Shown here in pieces: positions 1 to 14,182 of a stretch of 64,000 bases of DNA. The position numbers were made by a program, and so were the translations under genes. The stretch lies in assembly GCF_011075055.1 (NCBI RefSeq), contig NC_058145.1, positions 5,427,228 through 5,491,227 of the forward strand, given 5' to 3'. Positions within the stretch are counted from its first letter, which is position 1. Each line of letters begins with the position of its first letter. The DNA comes from Mangifera indica (Eukaryota; Streptophyta; Magnoliopsida; Sapindales; Anacardiaceae). Under the pieces are notes generated by a model. The model was not told the DNA's origin and searched no databases. It worked only from the letters and a program-made list of their open reading frames with translations.

Positions 1-229
1 TCTCTTTTGGACTCAGGAACTTTCGATGGACTTCTTAGTGGGACAAAAACCCATTAAATTAACTTTCCCCTTTGCTCTGATGAACAAGTTTGAATTAATT
101 ATTAGGTAGACCAATCAAACCAATTACAAAGATCCACATTCTCTAATTCAATAATTAGTATGAATCAATTGTGCAAGTTCAATTGTGACTTTCAGTTTAT
201 AGTAGGGTGGATATTATATATCTTTTCGT
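1..229 (-). mobile_element. Copia leader fragment of a unit running off the left edge
   Basis: This stretch matches the untranslated leader of the neighbouring unit at about 5,940-6,170 and the third copy at about 12,170-12,400: ..ttcgatggac(tt), ccctttg..gaacaagt(t)tgaat.., ..tgtgactttc... It abuts LTR1 directly, so here LTR1 acts as the 5' LTR of a unit whose genes lie outside the window. The primer-binding site is deleted. Confidence 0.6.
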
Positions 230-1936
230 AGGGTTTTTAGGGCATCAAGAACCAACAACACAGTGAAATTAAAAAATTAAAAATCAAAAAATCCTAAAAA
301 ACCCTAACTAGGATACCTCTTTTTTAACATATATTTATGAACATGCAAAACACTTATAAGGTGTTTTAGGTTTATACCTGCGTTAGTGGCTCCTCCAAAC
401 CTTCATATAGCTTGAAACTGAATGTTATCCAACCCTCTGAGGCAGTGTCTTTATATCCATGCGAATCACAAACACATAAGAGGCAATCTAGAGAAAAGTG
501 TTTTAAGGTTTCTTTTCTAGATTAACTCTATTCATAGGAAGAAGCAGAGAAAACATAAACCAAAGGATAGGATTTCTTTTCTATATGTATTGTTCCTTTT
601 TTAATTCTAATGCATGTTTTAAATATATGTAGGTGTCCAAGTGTTAACAAGGATTTCATCTAAATCTAGTACCATCAACACACATGTATAGTTGGCATGT
701 TTCACAACTTGTATAGGAGACACACAAATGTGTCTCTTGACAAGTTTTCAAGCCATGCACGAGTGGCACCAAAAGTGTTCTACCTAGCATGATTTTAAAC
801 ATTGCACGACTAGGCAATGTTTATCTAGTCATGCCATGTTTTAATAATTTTGCATGGTACTTCCAATACCATGCACACTAAATATGGTCATTCCATAAAC
901 ACTAAAAATATCACCAAATAATTTTCGCCTTTGGGTTCAAATCAACCCTTGTATGTGTGTGAAACATAAGCTCTCTATCAAACTAGTAGTGTCTAAATTC
1001 AGATTGAATTTAGACACAGACCAAGATTGGCCTCTAGCAAAGCATCATGACCACCCAGACGACAGAGTGTCAGCAGACATCTCTTAAGTTTTTATAACAT
1101 TATAGTTATGTGTAATTCAATCATTTCGTTAACCAATATCTCTCGAAACTATGACATAAAAAAGTGTTTATCTCAGTAGTTCCTTAATATGAACTAATAT
1201 ACATCAATGACTAACATGAATTAGACAATAACCTCATCTCACTATGGTTATAGATTCAAAAAGTCATAGATGTCATTCAGTGTTCTCATGTGAGATATCT
1301 AATTTTGAGCTCAAGAATGACGAATCCATTATCGATCACCATAACATTTATGTATCTCACAATATAGCCGATTACTACCTTTATAGTAACCCTAATTATG
1401 ATGACACGTTAGATAACATTGAACCATATTGATTCTTAGATGAGATGATCTGATAAACATAAATCAAAGAACCACATGCACCCGTGGTGTTTAGATGATT
1501 TATTCTATAGATAATAAAGCTACCATCTATACGGATGTCCTTTAGTCAGGTCATTCCAATAAACACGTCTACAACGTACACCCATATGTTGTAGCAAGTT
1601 ATTTACAATAGTTTTGACATGTGAAAACTATCGCCACTTTTGGTGGGATTGCTTAACGCTATGATATTCCTGTTATCATTACATGTGCCCTTATTCATTG
1701 TAATGTTAAGATTAGAAACGTTTCTAGAACAACCACAAAAAGTGTACATAGATTTCTCATAATCAGTCATCTGATCTATTTGTCATAGTTCTACTATATT
1801 AAAGGCATGTTATTCACACAATCATATAAATAGATAACATATTAATTGAATAGCAATCAATCATTTATTAATTATTAATATAAAATTACATCCACAAATG
1901 TTAAATTCGATTGGCTCCAAGACACTTATCCTAACA
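230..1936 (-). repeat. LTR1 of the tandem copia array
   Basis: Read on the minus strand it starts TGTTAGGATAAGTGTC at 1936. It is similar over most of its length to 7,708-9,607: for example 'cctctag(c/t)aaagcatcatg' at 1,031 and 8,697, and 'ttttagggcatc' at the left end of both. The left boundary is approximate. It holds no coding frame; a 62-residue ORF at 1,244 is chance. Confidence 0.7.
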
Positions 1937-4900
1937 ATCTCTTATTTGTACTATAGTCAATCGGTTATATATCTAATGTCGAGCACAACTACATGTCTAT
2001 CATGTTTCTATTGTGATAGAGGTTTTGTCAGTGAGTTAGCCAAATTGTCATTTGAATCCATTCTTGTTATTTGTATGTCACCTTTTTGTACAATCTTTCA
2101 AATGAGGTGATATTGTCTAAGTATATGTTTGGATCTTTGATGAAACCTTGATAAGCAATCACTTCATTAATATCACAGTAGAGCTCAATTGGATTGGTTA
2201 TACTCAAAACCATTCCAAGTTCAGTTATGAACTTCTTTATCTATACAACCTTTTTTACTGCTTCTAAAAAAGCAATGTACTTAAACTCTGTTACAGAATC
2301 AACCATCGTACTTTACTTAAAACTTTTCCAACTAACTACACCATCATTCAAACAAAACACATACCCTGATTGGAATTTGTAATCATCTCGATCAATTTTG
2401 AAATTGGCAACATGTAACCTCTTATAGTGAGTTCAAATTCCTATTTTTAAACCAAGAAAGCATCTTTAGTCCTTTTTAGGTACTTCAGGATGATCTCGAC
2501 AACCATTTAGTGTTTTCCACCTAGATCAGATTGATATCTACTACAAACGCTTAAAGCATATAAAACATCAAGTCTCGTACATAACATGATTGACATGATT
2601 GATCCTATAGCCAAGACATATAAGATCCTACTCATCTTATCTCTTTTAGCTTGTGAAAATGGACATATCTCTTTTGAAATATATACACCATGAGACATGG
2701 GTAGAAATCCTTTCTTGGATTCCTTCATACAGAATCTTTTTAATACTTTGTCTATGTACATGCTTTGACTTAGGTCAAATAGTCTATGCATTTTATCTTT
2801 GTAATTTTTAATCCTAAAAATATAGGCTGCTTCTACTAAGTCTTTCATAGAGAAACACTTGGATAACCAAGCCTTTACTGATTGTAAGTTTGGTAAGTCA
2901 TTTCTAATAATTAAGATGTTATCGATATATAATACTAGAAATGCAACTATGCTCCCATTAACCTTTTTATACCCGCTCATCTCGTCTACATTTTGATGAA
3001 ACCAAACTCTCATACAACTTCATCAAAATGAATGTTCCAACTTTTGAAAGCCTGTTTAAACCCATAAATAGACTTTTGTAACTTGTATACTTTATTAGTC
3101 TATCTAACAAAAACGAAACCATTGGGTTGCACCATATAAACATCCTCTATAAGGTTACCATTCAAGAAAATAGTTTTGATGTCCATATGAAAGATTTCAT
3201 AGTCATGGTATGCAGCAATAACAACCATAATCCTAATAAACTTAAGCATAACAACTAGTGAAAAGGTTTCATCATAGTTAATGCCTTGTTTTTATGTGGA
3301 ACTTTCGACAACCAATCGTGCTTTATAGGTATGCATATTACCTTCCATGTTAGTTTTCTTTTTGAAAATCCATTTATACCCTATAGGTTTTACTCTTTTA
3401 GGGCACCCACTAGAGTCCATACTTGGTTCTGGTACATAAAATTTATTTTAAATTTCATGGCATCTAACCATTTATCAGAATCTGGACTCGAGACAATGTT
3501 ATCGTAAGCCTTAAGTTCATCATTAGATATAGCCATTACGTTATTGTGTTGAGTCATAAGAAAATCAAATCTTTCTAGCTTACGACATACTCGTGTAGAT
3601 TTATATAGCTTTTATGTGCTTTGAAGTTATTCATATGGCACATCGTCCTATTTAACTTTTATGGTATCTTATGGTACAAGAACTTCATCAAGTATCATCC
3701 CTCTCTTACAAGTCCTTTTAAAAATAAATTCTTTTTCAAAGAACATGTTGGTATTAGTAACAAAAACTTTTTGTTCATCCGAGTGGTAAAAGTAGTATCC
3801 CTTAGTTTTCTTCGGGTACCCTACAAAGATACACTTTTCAAACTTAGCGTTCAGGTTGTTTGAAGTCAATTTTTTGACATAAGCTTCATAGCCTCAAATC
3901 TTCAAGTATTATAAATAGGGTTTTCACCCAATCCACAATTCATATAGAGTTTTATCTATAAATTTAGATGAGACACGGTTTAGTGTATAGGTAACATTCT
4001 CTAGGGCATATCCTCAGAAAGACATAGTAGATTAGTAAAACTCATCATGGACTTAACCATTTTTGTTAAAGTCCTATTCTTTCAAATACACTATTATGTT
4101 GTAGTGTACCAAAAAGAATGAGTTGAGAGACTATCTTATGTTCCTTTAGGTATCTTTTGAATTCAACATTTAGGTATTCACCTCTATAATCACTACAAAG
4201 GACTTTAATTTGTTTCCCAAGTTGTATTTTTACCTCATTCTTAAATTCTTTGAATTTATTAAAGTATTCAGACTTGTGTTTCAACAAAAACACAGCTAAA
4301 TCTACTAAGGTCATCAGTAAATGTGATGAAGTAGAGTTCCCTATATCTAGAATGCACTGTCATTGGTCCACACGCATCATTGTAAATGATCCCTAACAGT
4401 TCAGTTGCACTTTCACTATATCAAATGAAGGGTGTTTTGGTAATCTTACCTAATAGACATAATTCATATTCATGATAAGATTGGAAGTCAAATGATTATA
4501 AGACTATTTGCTCAAGAAGCCTTGATATGTTTTTTGGTCTTATATGGCCTAGCTTGTAATGCCATAAATATGTGGCATTCAGTTTGTTTATTTTCAAACA
4601 TTTATTATTTTGCACATTGAGAATTTCATTATCTAGTTTTAGAATGTATAAACCATTATGCAAATCAGTCATTCTATAAAGAATATTAATAAAGCTAATA
4701 GTTATAGCACCACCAGTAATAAAAAATGAATATCTTTCTTTGTCTAAAATAGATACAAAAATTAAATTTCTAGAAATAGACAGAACATAATAGCATTTGT
4801 TTAATTGTAAAATAAGCCCAGTGGGCAACCTAAGATAATATATTCTTATGGCTAATGTAGTAACACTTGCTCTATTTCCAACTTTTAGGGCAACCTCTCT

Positions 4901-5720
4901 TTTGGCAAATAATCTATTGTGTCGTAGTTCCTATATATCATAATAAATATGAGTACCACATCTTGTATCTATAACCTAGGATGAATAAGAAGAATAGTTT
5001 GTCTCAATGACAAATATAACTGAAGTAAAGGTTTCAGTTGCCTTCTTCTTCTTGTTTTTTAGGAAAGCCTTGCAATGTCTCCTCTAGTAACCAGTTTTGC
5101 CACAATAGAAGCAGACAACCTTTCCTTCCCCACACCACTTGTTAGCTAAGTAGCAATATTTGGTTGCTTATTTCTTTTGGGTTTAGGCTTAGCCTTGGCT
5201 TTGCCTTTACCTTTAGCTTTGGATCTAGGTGTATGGGTTTCAACCACAAGCACATTAATTAAAGCTACCTCAAAAGTTTTCTCCTTTTCGTTTAGGTTAA
5301 AGTTCATGATGAAATTAACCCATGATTTAGGGAGAGAATTTAACACCAGATCAATGGCAAGCTCATTGTCTATAATGAAACTCAAACTCGTCAACCGCTT
5401 AATATAACGAATCATCTTGACCACATGAGGGCTAACTTGTCCTCCCTCGGAGAGTTTGCAATCAAGCAATGAACTTGACATCTCATATCATTCAGCTCTC
5501 GCACAAGTGGCATATAACTCTTGAAAGTACGCAAGTATGGATAAAGCATCCATTTTCTCATGTTATTTTTTAAGCTAAAGTGACATGGAAGTTAGTGTGA
5601 GGCACTAAACTTCCATGGAGTCATTATGAAACTTATTAAAAGTATCTTTTTTCCTCCTAGATGGCATTGAGACCAAGCTCCCGAAGCAACAATCCCTTAA
5701 AGATGTACAACTTTATTTAT
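1937..5720 (-). pseudogene. Ty1/copia gag-pol remnant, unit A
   Basis: Reading right to left: a gag-like region (about 5,720-5,146); a CCHC zinc knuckle (about 5,130-5,085, CFYCGKTGY then H and C, broken by a stop); GAG-pre-integrase (4,828-4,496, ending LWHYKLGHIRPKNI); integrase core (4,314-4,066, KEFKNEVKIQLGKQIKVLC, then EY and a degraded QHN-VFER); the linker KCIFVGYPKKTKGYYFY (3,869-3,669); reverse transcriptase (about 3,300-2,507, with YIDNILIIRND in place of YVDDxL); and RNase H down to about 1,940. Many stops and shifts separate the pieces. The second catalytic Asp of RT reads Asn. It is inactive, and there is no sign of host use. Confidence 0.85.
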
Positions 5721-7707
5721 TGACATAGAATAATCTAAAGATTTTTGTATCGATCAGCTATGTTGTTTCCAATGAATTTATTTTCCTTTTTAAGAATTGA
5801 TCAATACAATAGGTTTGACATAGTGATTATGTGATCTATAATTTACATATAAAAATATTAGTAATTTTGTTCATAATTAATATTCAGTTTTATTACAAAT
5901 TTAATTAATTAAAATGTTCATACTATTTTCCTCAAGCCAATAGTCCTCACTATTGTACTTGAAAAGTTCCGATGAACTTTCTAATGGATCGAAACCTATC
6001 ACACTAATTCTCCCCTTTGTTTTGGCGAACAAGTATGAATAACCAAATAGGAAAATTTCAAATTAATCACTAAAAGCCCATAATCTTAAGCTATGTTTTG
6101 GCCTAAAAAATCATGTAACTTCAAATGTGACTCTTGATATTAGTATAGTGGATGCTACATATCACCTTGCATTGACAAATGCATTCCTTACTCATGCCTC
6201 TAATATACTTCACTTTCGTATTAACGAATAAGCAAAGTACACTAGTTAAGTCGGAGCTAATATTAATATCTCCTAATTTTCCCCTTAATAGAAGTATATC
6301 CTTTACTTTGGTGAACAAGAGTCTAATAAACAGGGGCTTAATTAGGGCATCATATTGGAAGACACCAATTTAATCTCAAACTTAATATTTAAATTAAGGG
6401 TTTTTAGTTAATTGGTCTCATCAGATTTTATGTCGCATGTTAGGTGATATTTAGAAAAATATAACCATCCACATCCATCCAAAAACGCAAAATTAAAACT
6501 TGTTAGTACACAACCATAACTAATATCAAACCTCTCGAGCCAAAATAAGTCTAACTGGTCAACCTAGATGAATATTTTATCTTCGGGTCTTCGTTTTAAC
6601 AATTGTCCTATTGGTCTCTAGTTTTCAGTAATTACATGACTTTATTTTCTAGTTACATTATTTTAAGAAATAAAACAATAACCTAAACTAAAAAAGTAAG
6701 GGAATTAAGGCAGGGCACACAATCGTATTTAGGAATTACAACCTAAAGAAAATAAATAAAAGTAAATAAAATAAAAACATTTTCATCTGTTTATTAGCTG
6801 TGTATTAGGCACCATACATGCATACATACACATGCAATTAAATTAAATTTTAATAATTAATTAGTCAAGTGTTAAATTACATTTTTATCCTTAAATCTTT
6901 GAAAAATAATTGGTCAACCCCAAGATTCAAGGAAATTTCAGTTTTGGTTTTAATTCAACGATACTTGAACTAAAATCTAATTTCTAATCTCGAAAGGAAT
7001 ATAAACATCTCGAGAAGCATGTTGAAGGAATGATGGAAGACTATCGTACACGATTTGCACCAAAAACAATCATGACTTAGGCAAAAAAACTGTCTAGCCA
7101 TGTCCAAGTTCAAGATGCAACGAGTGCACTAGCAACAATGTGTAGCCTAGACAAAACTGCCTAAATGGGTATTGTCTAGTAATGTACCAACCCATACCTC
7201 AGTAACAGGATAGGGCAGAGCCTACCTTACCAAGTCCAAATGGTCAGAGCTTAAGTTATCACCCTCATTCTCCCACAGAACATATTCAGTCTAGGAGTGC
7301 ATCGTGGTGTAGAATAGTCTTGTCGTTCATGGCACCACCCTATTCATTTTTCGTTACAATTATGCAGGGTGATGTTTCCAGCCTTCGTTTATGGACTTTC
7401 TAGTGATAGGAAATCTTGGAGCCATTCTATAAAGACAAGTCAATCATCGTATGAGCAATAAGTAAACCACGCTCATGTGAAAAATCGGTTATCAACCTTA
7501 AATTCAATCCTGCATCAATAATTAAATTTAAGAAAATTTTAGGAATAATCGCTCAATAAATTTAACACATCCTTACATTGTTCTTGAACTCAACAAATCA
7601 TGTAACAACATAATTGCGAATCAATTTTACTAATTGTAGGGTTTTGATTCTTTATTAATTTTACTGGTATTTTTTCATGAATGTCTAAATGGTGGCTCTG
7701 ATACCAC
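5721..7707 (-). mobile_element. Unit A copia leader, with primer-binding site
   Basis: Non-coding stretch between gag and the 5' LTR on the minus strand. At its right end lies the reverse complement of a tRNA-iMet primer-binding site. Parts are repeated in units C (1-229) and B (about 12,166-13,080). No gene is visible; the small ORFs at 6,121 and 6,179 overlap each other and have no family features. Confidence 0.6.
7695..7706 (-). promoter_or_regulatory. Copia primer-binding site (tRNA-iMet)
   Basis: The + strand reads gctctgatacca. The minus strand gives TGGTATCAGAGC, the standard 12-base complement to the 3' end of initiator tRNA-Met used by many plant LTR retrotransposons. It directly abuts LTR2, which fixes the orientation of the array as minus. 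Confidence 0.85.
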
Positions 7708-9607
7708 TATAAGGTTTTAGGGCATCGTTAACAAGTAACGCAGTAGAATTAAAAAATTTAAAATTATCAAAGATCTTAAAACTTATCCAAGATACCCATT
7801 TTAATGCATAGATTCATGAACATGTTAATTAAACATAGGGTATTTAGAAATTAACATACATTATTGGCTCCTCTAAGATTTCATGTGGCTTTGTAAAGAT
7901 AGTTATCCGACCCTCTTGAGGCGACGCCTTGGTATCCATACGGGGGCATGAATGGAAAACAATCTAAAAAGAAGGTTGCCAGGGTTTCTGTTGACTAGAT
8001 CTTAGAAATTAGATCACTGTAATAAAAGCTTACATCAACAATTTTCTAGGCTTGGAGATGTGTGATTAGGATTGTTGTGTAAAAATTTGACTCAAACTAA
8101 ACATCTTTATTTATAAGGTATGCATGAATCCTAAGTTAGTTAGAACTCTAACTACTTATGTGATAAGGTGTTCGAGAGTTCTTATTAGATTAAATTTTTT
8201 AATTTATTGAAAGTTCTAATGCATAGGAATCCTAATTAAATTAGAATTCCAACTCAACCTAAAAATTTTATCAAATAAGGACTTTAAATTTATTGAAACT
8301 TTTAATACATAGGAATCCTAATTAAATTAGGATTAACCTAAATTTTCTATATTACAAGGACTTTGAATAATCTTTATTTAACTAAAACACCTTACCCACG
8401 AGTTAACTTAGCTAGTTAACTCGCATCTATGATTTGGCTTTGCTTAGTTGGACTCTTAAGTGGGTCTAGTTAAAACCATGCAGTGCATTTAAACAATGCC
8501 ATGTGGCACCGTGCACACCAAATGATTCCAATCAAAACACATTCATACGTTTCTCTTTTTCCATGATCTAAAAATTGTCATCAAACAATCCTTATCTCTT
8601 GGTTCGTATCAACCCCTTAATGCATGTGATCCATAAACTCTCTATCAAAATAATAGTGTCTAAATTTGAGTAGAATTCAAATACAAACCAAGATTGGCCT
8701 CTAGTAAAGCATCATGGCCGCCCAGACAACAAAGTGTTAGCAAATATCTCTATAAGCCTTTACAATATTACAATTACATGCAATTCAATCCTTTTGTTAA
8801 TTGATATCTCTCGAGGCTGAGACATAGAGGTGTGTCTATTTCAGTAGTTCTTTAATATAAGTTGATATACATCAATGACTTACAAGGATTAGGCTACAAC
8901 CTCATTCTACGGTGGCCACAGATTTAAGTAGTTATGAATGTCTTTTACCATTCGTATATGATGTATTTTCTTCTATGTTTAAGAGTGATGAATCCTTTAT
9001 TGATCAATCATAGTCTCCATGCATCTCAGGATATGGCCAATCATTACTTTTATGATACCTTTATTATAGTGATACATTGGATAGGACCAAATCATATCAA
9101 TCCTTACACAAGATGATTTGGCAACCTCAAGTCAAAGGATCACATGCATTCGTAATGTTCAGAGAATTTGTTCTATAGACACTGGAGCAACCATCCATAC
9201 GAATTTCCTCTAATAAGGTTAATCTGATGAATATGTCTACAATGTGTACCAATATGTTGTATCGAGCCATTAACAAACAACTTCGACACATAAGAACTGT
9301 TGCCACTTTTTGATGGGTTCACTTAACATTATGATAATTCTATTACCATTATATGTGTTACCGGTTATTGTAATGTCGGGATTATGAACATTTCTAGAAT
9401 GACCACTTAATATATGTATAAGGTTCCCACGATCAGTCGACTAATCCCCTCGTCACAGTTTTACCATTATAAAGATATGTTATTCTCACAGTCATCTAAT
9501 AAACAAGCATATTAACTAAATGATTATAAGTCATTTTATTAATTAATGAGATAAATTACAATTACAAATATCAAATTAATTGGCTCTAGGGCATCTATCT
9601 TAATACA
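7708..9607 (-). repeat. LTR2 of the tandem copia array (shared)
   Basis: About 1.9 kb and homologous to LTR1. The minus-strand start is TGTATTAAGATAGATGCCC at 9607. It is next to the unit A primer-binding site on its left and the internal region of unit B on its right, so it serves both. No matching 5-bp duplication flanks 230-9607, which argues against a simple insertion. Confidence 0.72.
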
Positions 9608-11950
9608 TACTTAGTTATGGTACATAAAGTCTATTTTGGATTTCAAGACATTCAATCATTTATTAGAATCTAGACTTGGCCTTATTATAGGTTTTAGGTT
9701 TGTTATCATTGATAACCCGTACGTCACTGTGCTGAGATAACAGAAAACCAAATCTCTCTGGCTCGTGTATATTTGTGTAGACTTATGTAATTTTTATGTG
9801 CATTAAGGTTATTCCACCTTAAATGAAGGAACTTCCTCATCATGATCAACCATCTATGATGACACATTGTCCTACCTAATATCTATGGTATCTTGAGATA
9901 TAAAAACTTCATTGAGCCCTACCCCCTCCTACTGGTTCTCTTAAGAATAAATTCTTTCTTAAGAAACACACCAGTATGAGCAACAAAGATGTTTTACTCC
10001 TCTAGGTGTAAAAGCGATATGCTTTAGTGACTTTTGGGTACCATACAAAGATACACATTTTGAACTTAGCGCTTAGCTTGTTTAAAATCAATTTCTTGAC
10101 ATAAGCTTCATAGCCTCAAATCCTTAAGTAACCGAGATTGGGCTTTCACTTAGACCACAACTCATATGGAGTTTTATCCACAGATTTAGATAAGACATGA
10201 TTTAGTGTAAAGGCAACAGTTTTTAGGGCATAACTCTAGAAAGATATGGATAGATTGGTAAAACTCATTATGGTCCTAACCATTTCCATCAAGGTCTTGG
10301 TCCTCCATTCAGATACACTATTATGTTATGGAGTAATAAAAAGAGTGAGTTGAGATACTATCATATTTTTCTTTAGGTATTGTTTGAATTCAGCATTAGG
10401 TATTCATTGCCTCGATCACTTTGGAGGATTTTAATTTGTTTCCCAAGTTGCTTTTCCATTTCGTTATTGAATTCTTTGAATTTATCAAAGCATTTAAACT
10501 TATGTTTCATAAAAAACATATAGCCATATCTATTGAAGTCATTAGTAAATGTAACGAAGTAGGCTTCTTTATATCTGTTATGTACTATCATAGGCCCACA
10601 CACATCACTGTGAATGATCCCTAACAGTTTAGACGCCATTTCAATATGTCTAGTGAAAAGTGTTTTGCCATCATATGATTTGCATTCATCATATGACTGG
10701 AAGTCAAATGATTACATAACTCATTGTTCAAGAAGTCTTGACTTACATTTCGGTCCTATGTGGCCCAGCCTACAATGCCATATATATGTGGTATTCAGAT
10801 CATTTGATTTCAATTGTTTATTATTTTGCACATTGATAATTCCATTATCCAATTTTAAAATATATAAGCCATTATACAATTCAGCTATTCCATAGAGAAT
10901 ATTATTTAAGTTGATAGTTATAATACCATCAGTAATAAAAATTGAATATCATTCTTTGTCAAAAACAAATACAGAAACCAAGTTTCAAGAAACAGAAGGA
11001 ACATAATAACAATATTTTAATTCTAAAACTAGTCTAGTGGGCAACCTGCGATAATAAACACCTACGACTAATGCATCAACTTCTATTTTGGAAAACTATC
11101 TACTCTACCACAGTCTTTGCATATCAAAAAAAAAAAAGTACCACATCTTGTGTCTATAGGCCAGGATGAACAAGGAGAATAATTTATCTCAATGACAAAC
11201 ATACCTGAAGTAAAGGCTTTAACTACCTTATTTTCCATGTTATTTAGAAAGATTTTGTAATGTCTCCTCTAGTAACCTTTCTTGCAACAACAGAAGTAGA
11301 TAACCTTTCATTTCCTTACACTACCTATAGGCTTAGTAAGCAGTACCAGGTGTTTCTTCGTTTTGGGCTTGGGCATAGCCTTTCCTTGCCTTTTGCCTTT
11401 AGCCTTGACCTTTGATGCTTGAGCTTTAACCACAAGTAGATTAGTTGAAGCTACTTTTCGTACTTCTTGTTTAGCCTATTTGAGTATATACAACAATTCC
11501 TTAAAGGTTTTCTCCTTTTTATTTAGGTTAAAATTCATGATGAAATTAGCCCACAATTTAGGGAGGAATTTCAGCATCAGGTCAATAGCAATCTCATTAT
11601 CCATGATGAAGCCCAAGCTCTCCAACTGTTCAATGGAGCCAAACATCTTAACCACATAAGTGCTAACTTATCCTCCCTCAAAAAGTTTGCAATCAAATAG
11701 CACACTTGACACCTCATATCGTTTAGCCCTCACATAAGCACTATATAACTCTCGAAGGTGTGCAAGTATGGATTGCGTATCCATTTCCTCATGTTATTTT
11801 TAAAGCTCAGGTGACATGGAAGTCAGCATGAGGCACTAAACTTCCATAGAGTCATCAAAATACTTGTTAAAAGTATCATTTTACTCTTGGGTGGCATCGG
11901 GACCAAGTTTAGGGGGATACGACCCCTTAAAGACATAAACTTGTTCTCTT
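9608..11950 (-). pseudogene. Ty1/copia gag-pol remnant, unit B (RT and RNase H missing)
   Basis: Starts abruptly at LTR2 in the integrase-RT linker (9,608 aligns with about 3,420 of unit A), so about 1.5 kb including RT and RNase H is gone. Remaining parts on the minus strand: the linker region (about 10,100-9,900); integrase core (10,639-10,373, LGIIHSDVCGPM, FTNDFNRYGY, LQSDRGNEYL, with both recognisable Asp residues present); GAG-pre-integrase (about 11,060-10,700); a degraded zinc knuckle at about 11,290; and gag (about 11,780-11,300). Stops interrupt it throughout. It is the same family as unit A. Confidence 0.8.
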
Positions 11951-13080
11951 GACGTAAAATAATTATAAGATTTATATACTAATCAGTGAACTTGTTTTTA
12001 GTGAGTGTATTTTCTTTTTTGAGAATTGATCGATATGTTAGATTTAACATAGTGATTAAGTGATCTATAATTTACAAATAAAAGAATCAGTAATTTTATT
12101 TAATTATCAGTATTTATTTTAATTACAGATTTTATCATTAAAATACTCCTACTAATTTTCTTAAATCAATAGCCCTTACTATTGAACCCAGGAAATTCCA
12201 ATGAACTTTTTAGTAGACCAAGAGCCCATCGCATTAATTTTCTTCTTCATTTTAGCGAACAAATTTGAATTAATTGAATAGATAAATTCAAATTAATCAC
12301 CAAAACATCACGATCTCAAGCCAAGTGTTACTCTAACAAATCATGTGACCTTAAATGTGACTTTCGATATTACTAGGGTGTATACTACATATCTCCTTAC
12401 ATCAACAAATGCATTCCCTATTCATGCCTCTAACATATTTCACCTTCACTTTGGTGAAGAAGCAAAATATATTAGTTAAATCAACCAAACATGAGCATCA
12501 TCTAATTTTTCACTTGCTAGAAGCATACATTTTACTTTGGCGAACAAGGTTCTAATGAACAAGTGTTCAATTAGGGTGTCATATTTGAAGACATCAATTA
12601 AATTTTAGACTTAATATTTAAGTTCAAGGTTTTATCATTTAGTCTCGTCAAGTTTTTAGCCACATATTAGGTGATATTTGTAAAATAAAACCTATACATA
12701 CATTCTACAGCGTAAAATAAAAACGTGTTAGAACATAACCATAACTAATGTCAAACCCTTCGAGTTAAAAGGAGTTTGATTAATTAACCTAGGTGAATCT
12801 TTATCTTCAAGTCTTCGCACTTGTTCTTTTGTCTCCAATCTTCAATTATTACATGACTTTATTTCCTAGTTACAAAATTCTAAGAAAATAAAAACAATCT
12901 AATCTAAAAGAAGAAATGGGATAAAGACAAAGTGCATAACCCTATTTAGGAATTACAACCCAAAAATGAAATAGAAAATTTAAAAAACATTTACAAAGGT
13001 TCTTTCGTTGTGAACTGGGCACCATGCATACATATATTTGTTATTATTTCACTTTAGTCCCTTAGTATCATAAACTATAC
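11951..13080 (-). mobile_element. Unit B copia leader
   Basis: Non-coding and parallel to 5,721-6,900 of unit A, including 'ttaggaattacaacc' at about 12,949 and 6,731 and 'aggcaccatacatgcatac' in a diverged form at about 13,018. The primer-binding site and the adjoining LTR start are lost. Confidence 0.55.
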
Positions 13081-14182
13081 TTTCGGGTCTAAAAGCCTTT
13101 CTAAGACTTTTAGATCCAACTCTAATTTAACTTGAAAAATCCTATACCTCTAGAGTTTGATCCATTTATTTTATATATGACCCCTAGGCTTTGCACTATA
13201 TCGGTAGTGATAAGATCCATGTCAGGCTCCCAACCTAGTATTCTTTCGAACAAAGATCAAGAGTGGCTTTTAGCAAGATATCATGGTCATCTAATTAATG
13301 GAATGTCAACATGTGACTTCTTAACCTATCAGTGATACTGTCGTTCGTACAATTCAATCATTTTGTCATATGATATCTCTTCGAGGTTAAGGTATAAATG
13401 AAGTGTCTTCCTCAAGGATCTTTGAGTTACATAAACCGAAAACTATCAATGATTAAAAAAAAATCGAATCAAACATCAACTCAATCACACTATGGCCATA
13501 GATTTAGTTTGTTATTGTCATCCATCAAAGGGTCTTAACTGAGATATTAACTCCTCTACTCGAAGTAATGAATCCTCTATTGATCCATTATAGCCTTCGT
13601 ATAGATCTTGATATGATCAATCACAAACTTTTTGGTAATTCTCTAGCCATACTACGTTGGTTTGTCGTAAAACCATATTGATCCTTACACAAAATGGTTT
13701 GATAACCTCAAGTCTAAAGATCACATGTACCTCCATTCACTAAAATGATATATTCCATAGACACTAGAGCAACTATCCATATGGAATCCTCTTAGTGAGT
13801 CAGTTTGGTGAATACATCTATAACTTGCACCCATGTGTTGCACCAAGTTATTAGTAAACAACTTGACACTTGAAAACTATCATCATCTTTCGGTGAGGTT
13901 GTTTAACACTATAATAACTTTATCACTATTACCTGTGCTATTAGTCATAGTAATATCAGAGTTACAAATGTTTTAAGAACAATCACCTAATATGCACATA
14001 GGGTTCTCATGATTAGATGTCTAGCATTGATCGTTTTATCATGGTTCAACCATTCTTAGGACATTTGTTTGAGCATATATTAATATACTTTATAAACAAA
14101 GAATGTCATAGTAAGTTATAAACATGACTTTTATTAATGAACTTGTATCATAATGGGGATTGACTCTAAGACACCAACCCCA
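13081..14182 (-). repeat. LTR3 of the copia array, truncated
   Basis: Matches the distal part of LTR1/LTR2 from about 13,240 ('tagcaagatatcatggtcat') to the end 'gactctaagacaccaacccca' at 14,182. About 0.7 kb of the LTR half next to the leader is missing compared with LTR2. The left boundary is uncertain. Confidence 0.6.

Noticed and set aside
1..9607. Simple nested insertion of copia unit A into an older copia element
   Set aside because: No target duplication, and the left flank is leader sequence where the continuation of unit B should be RT.
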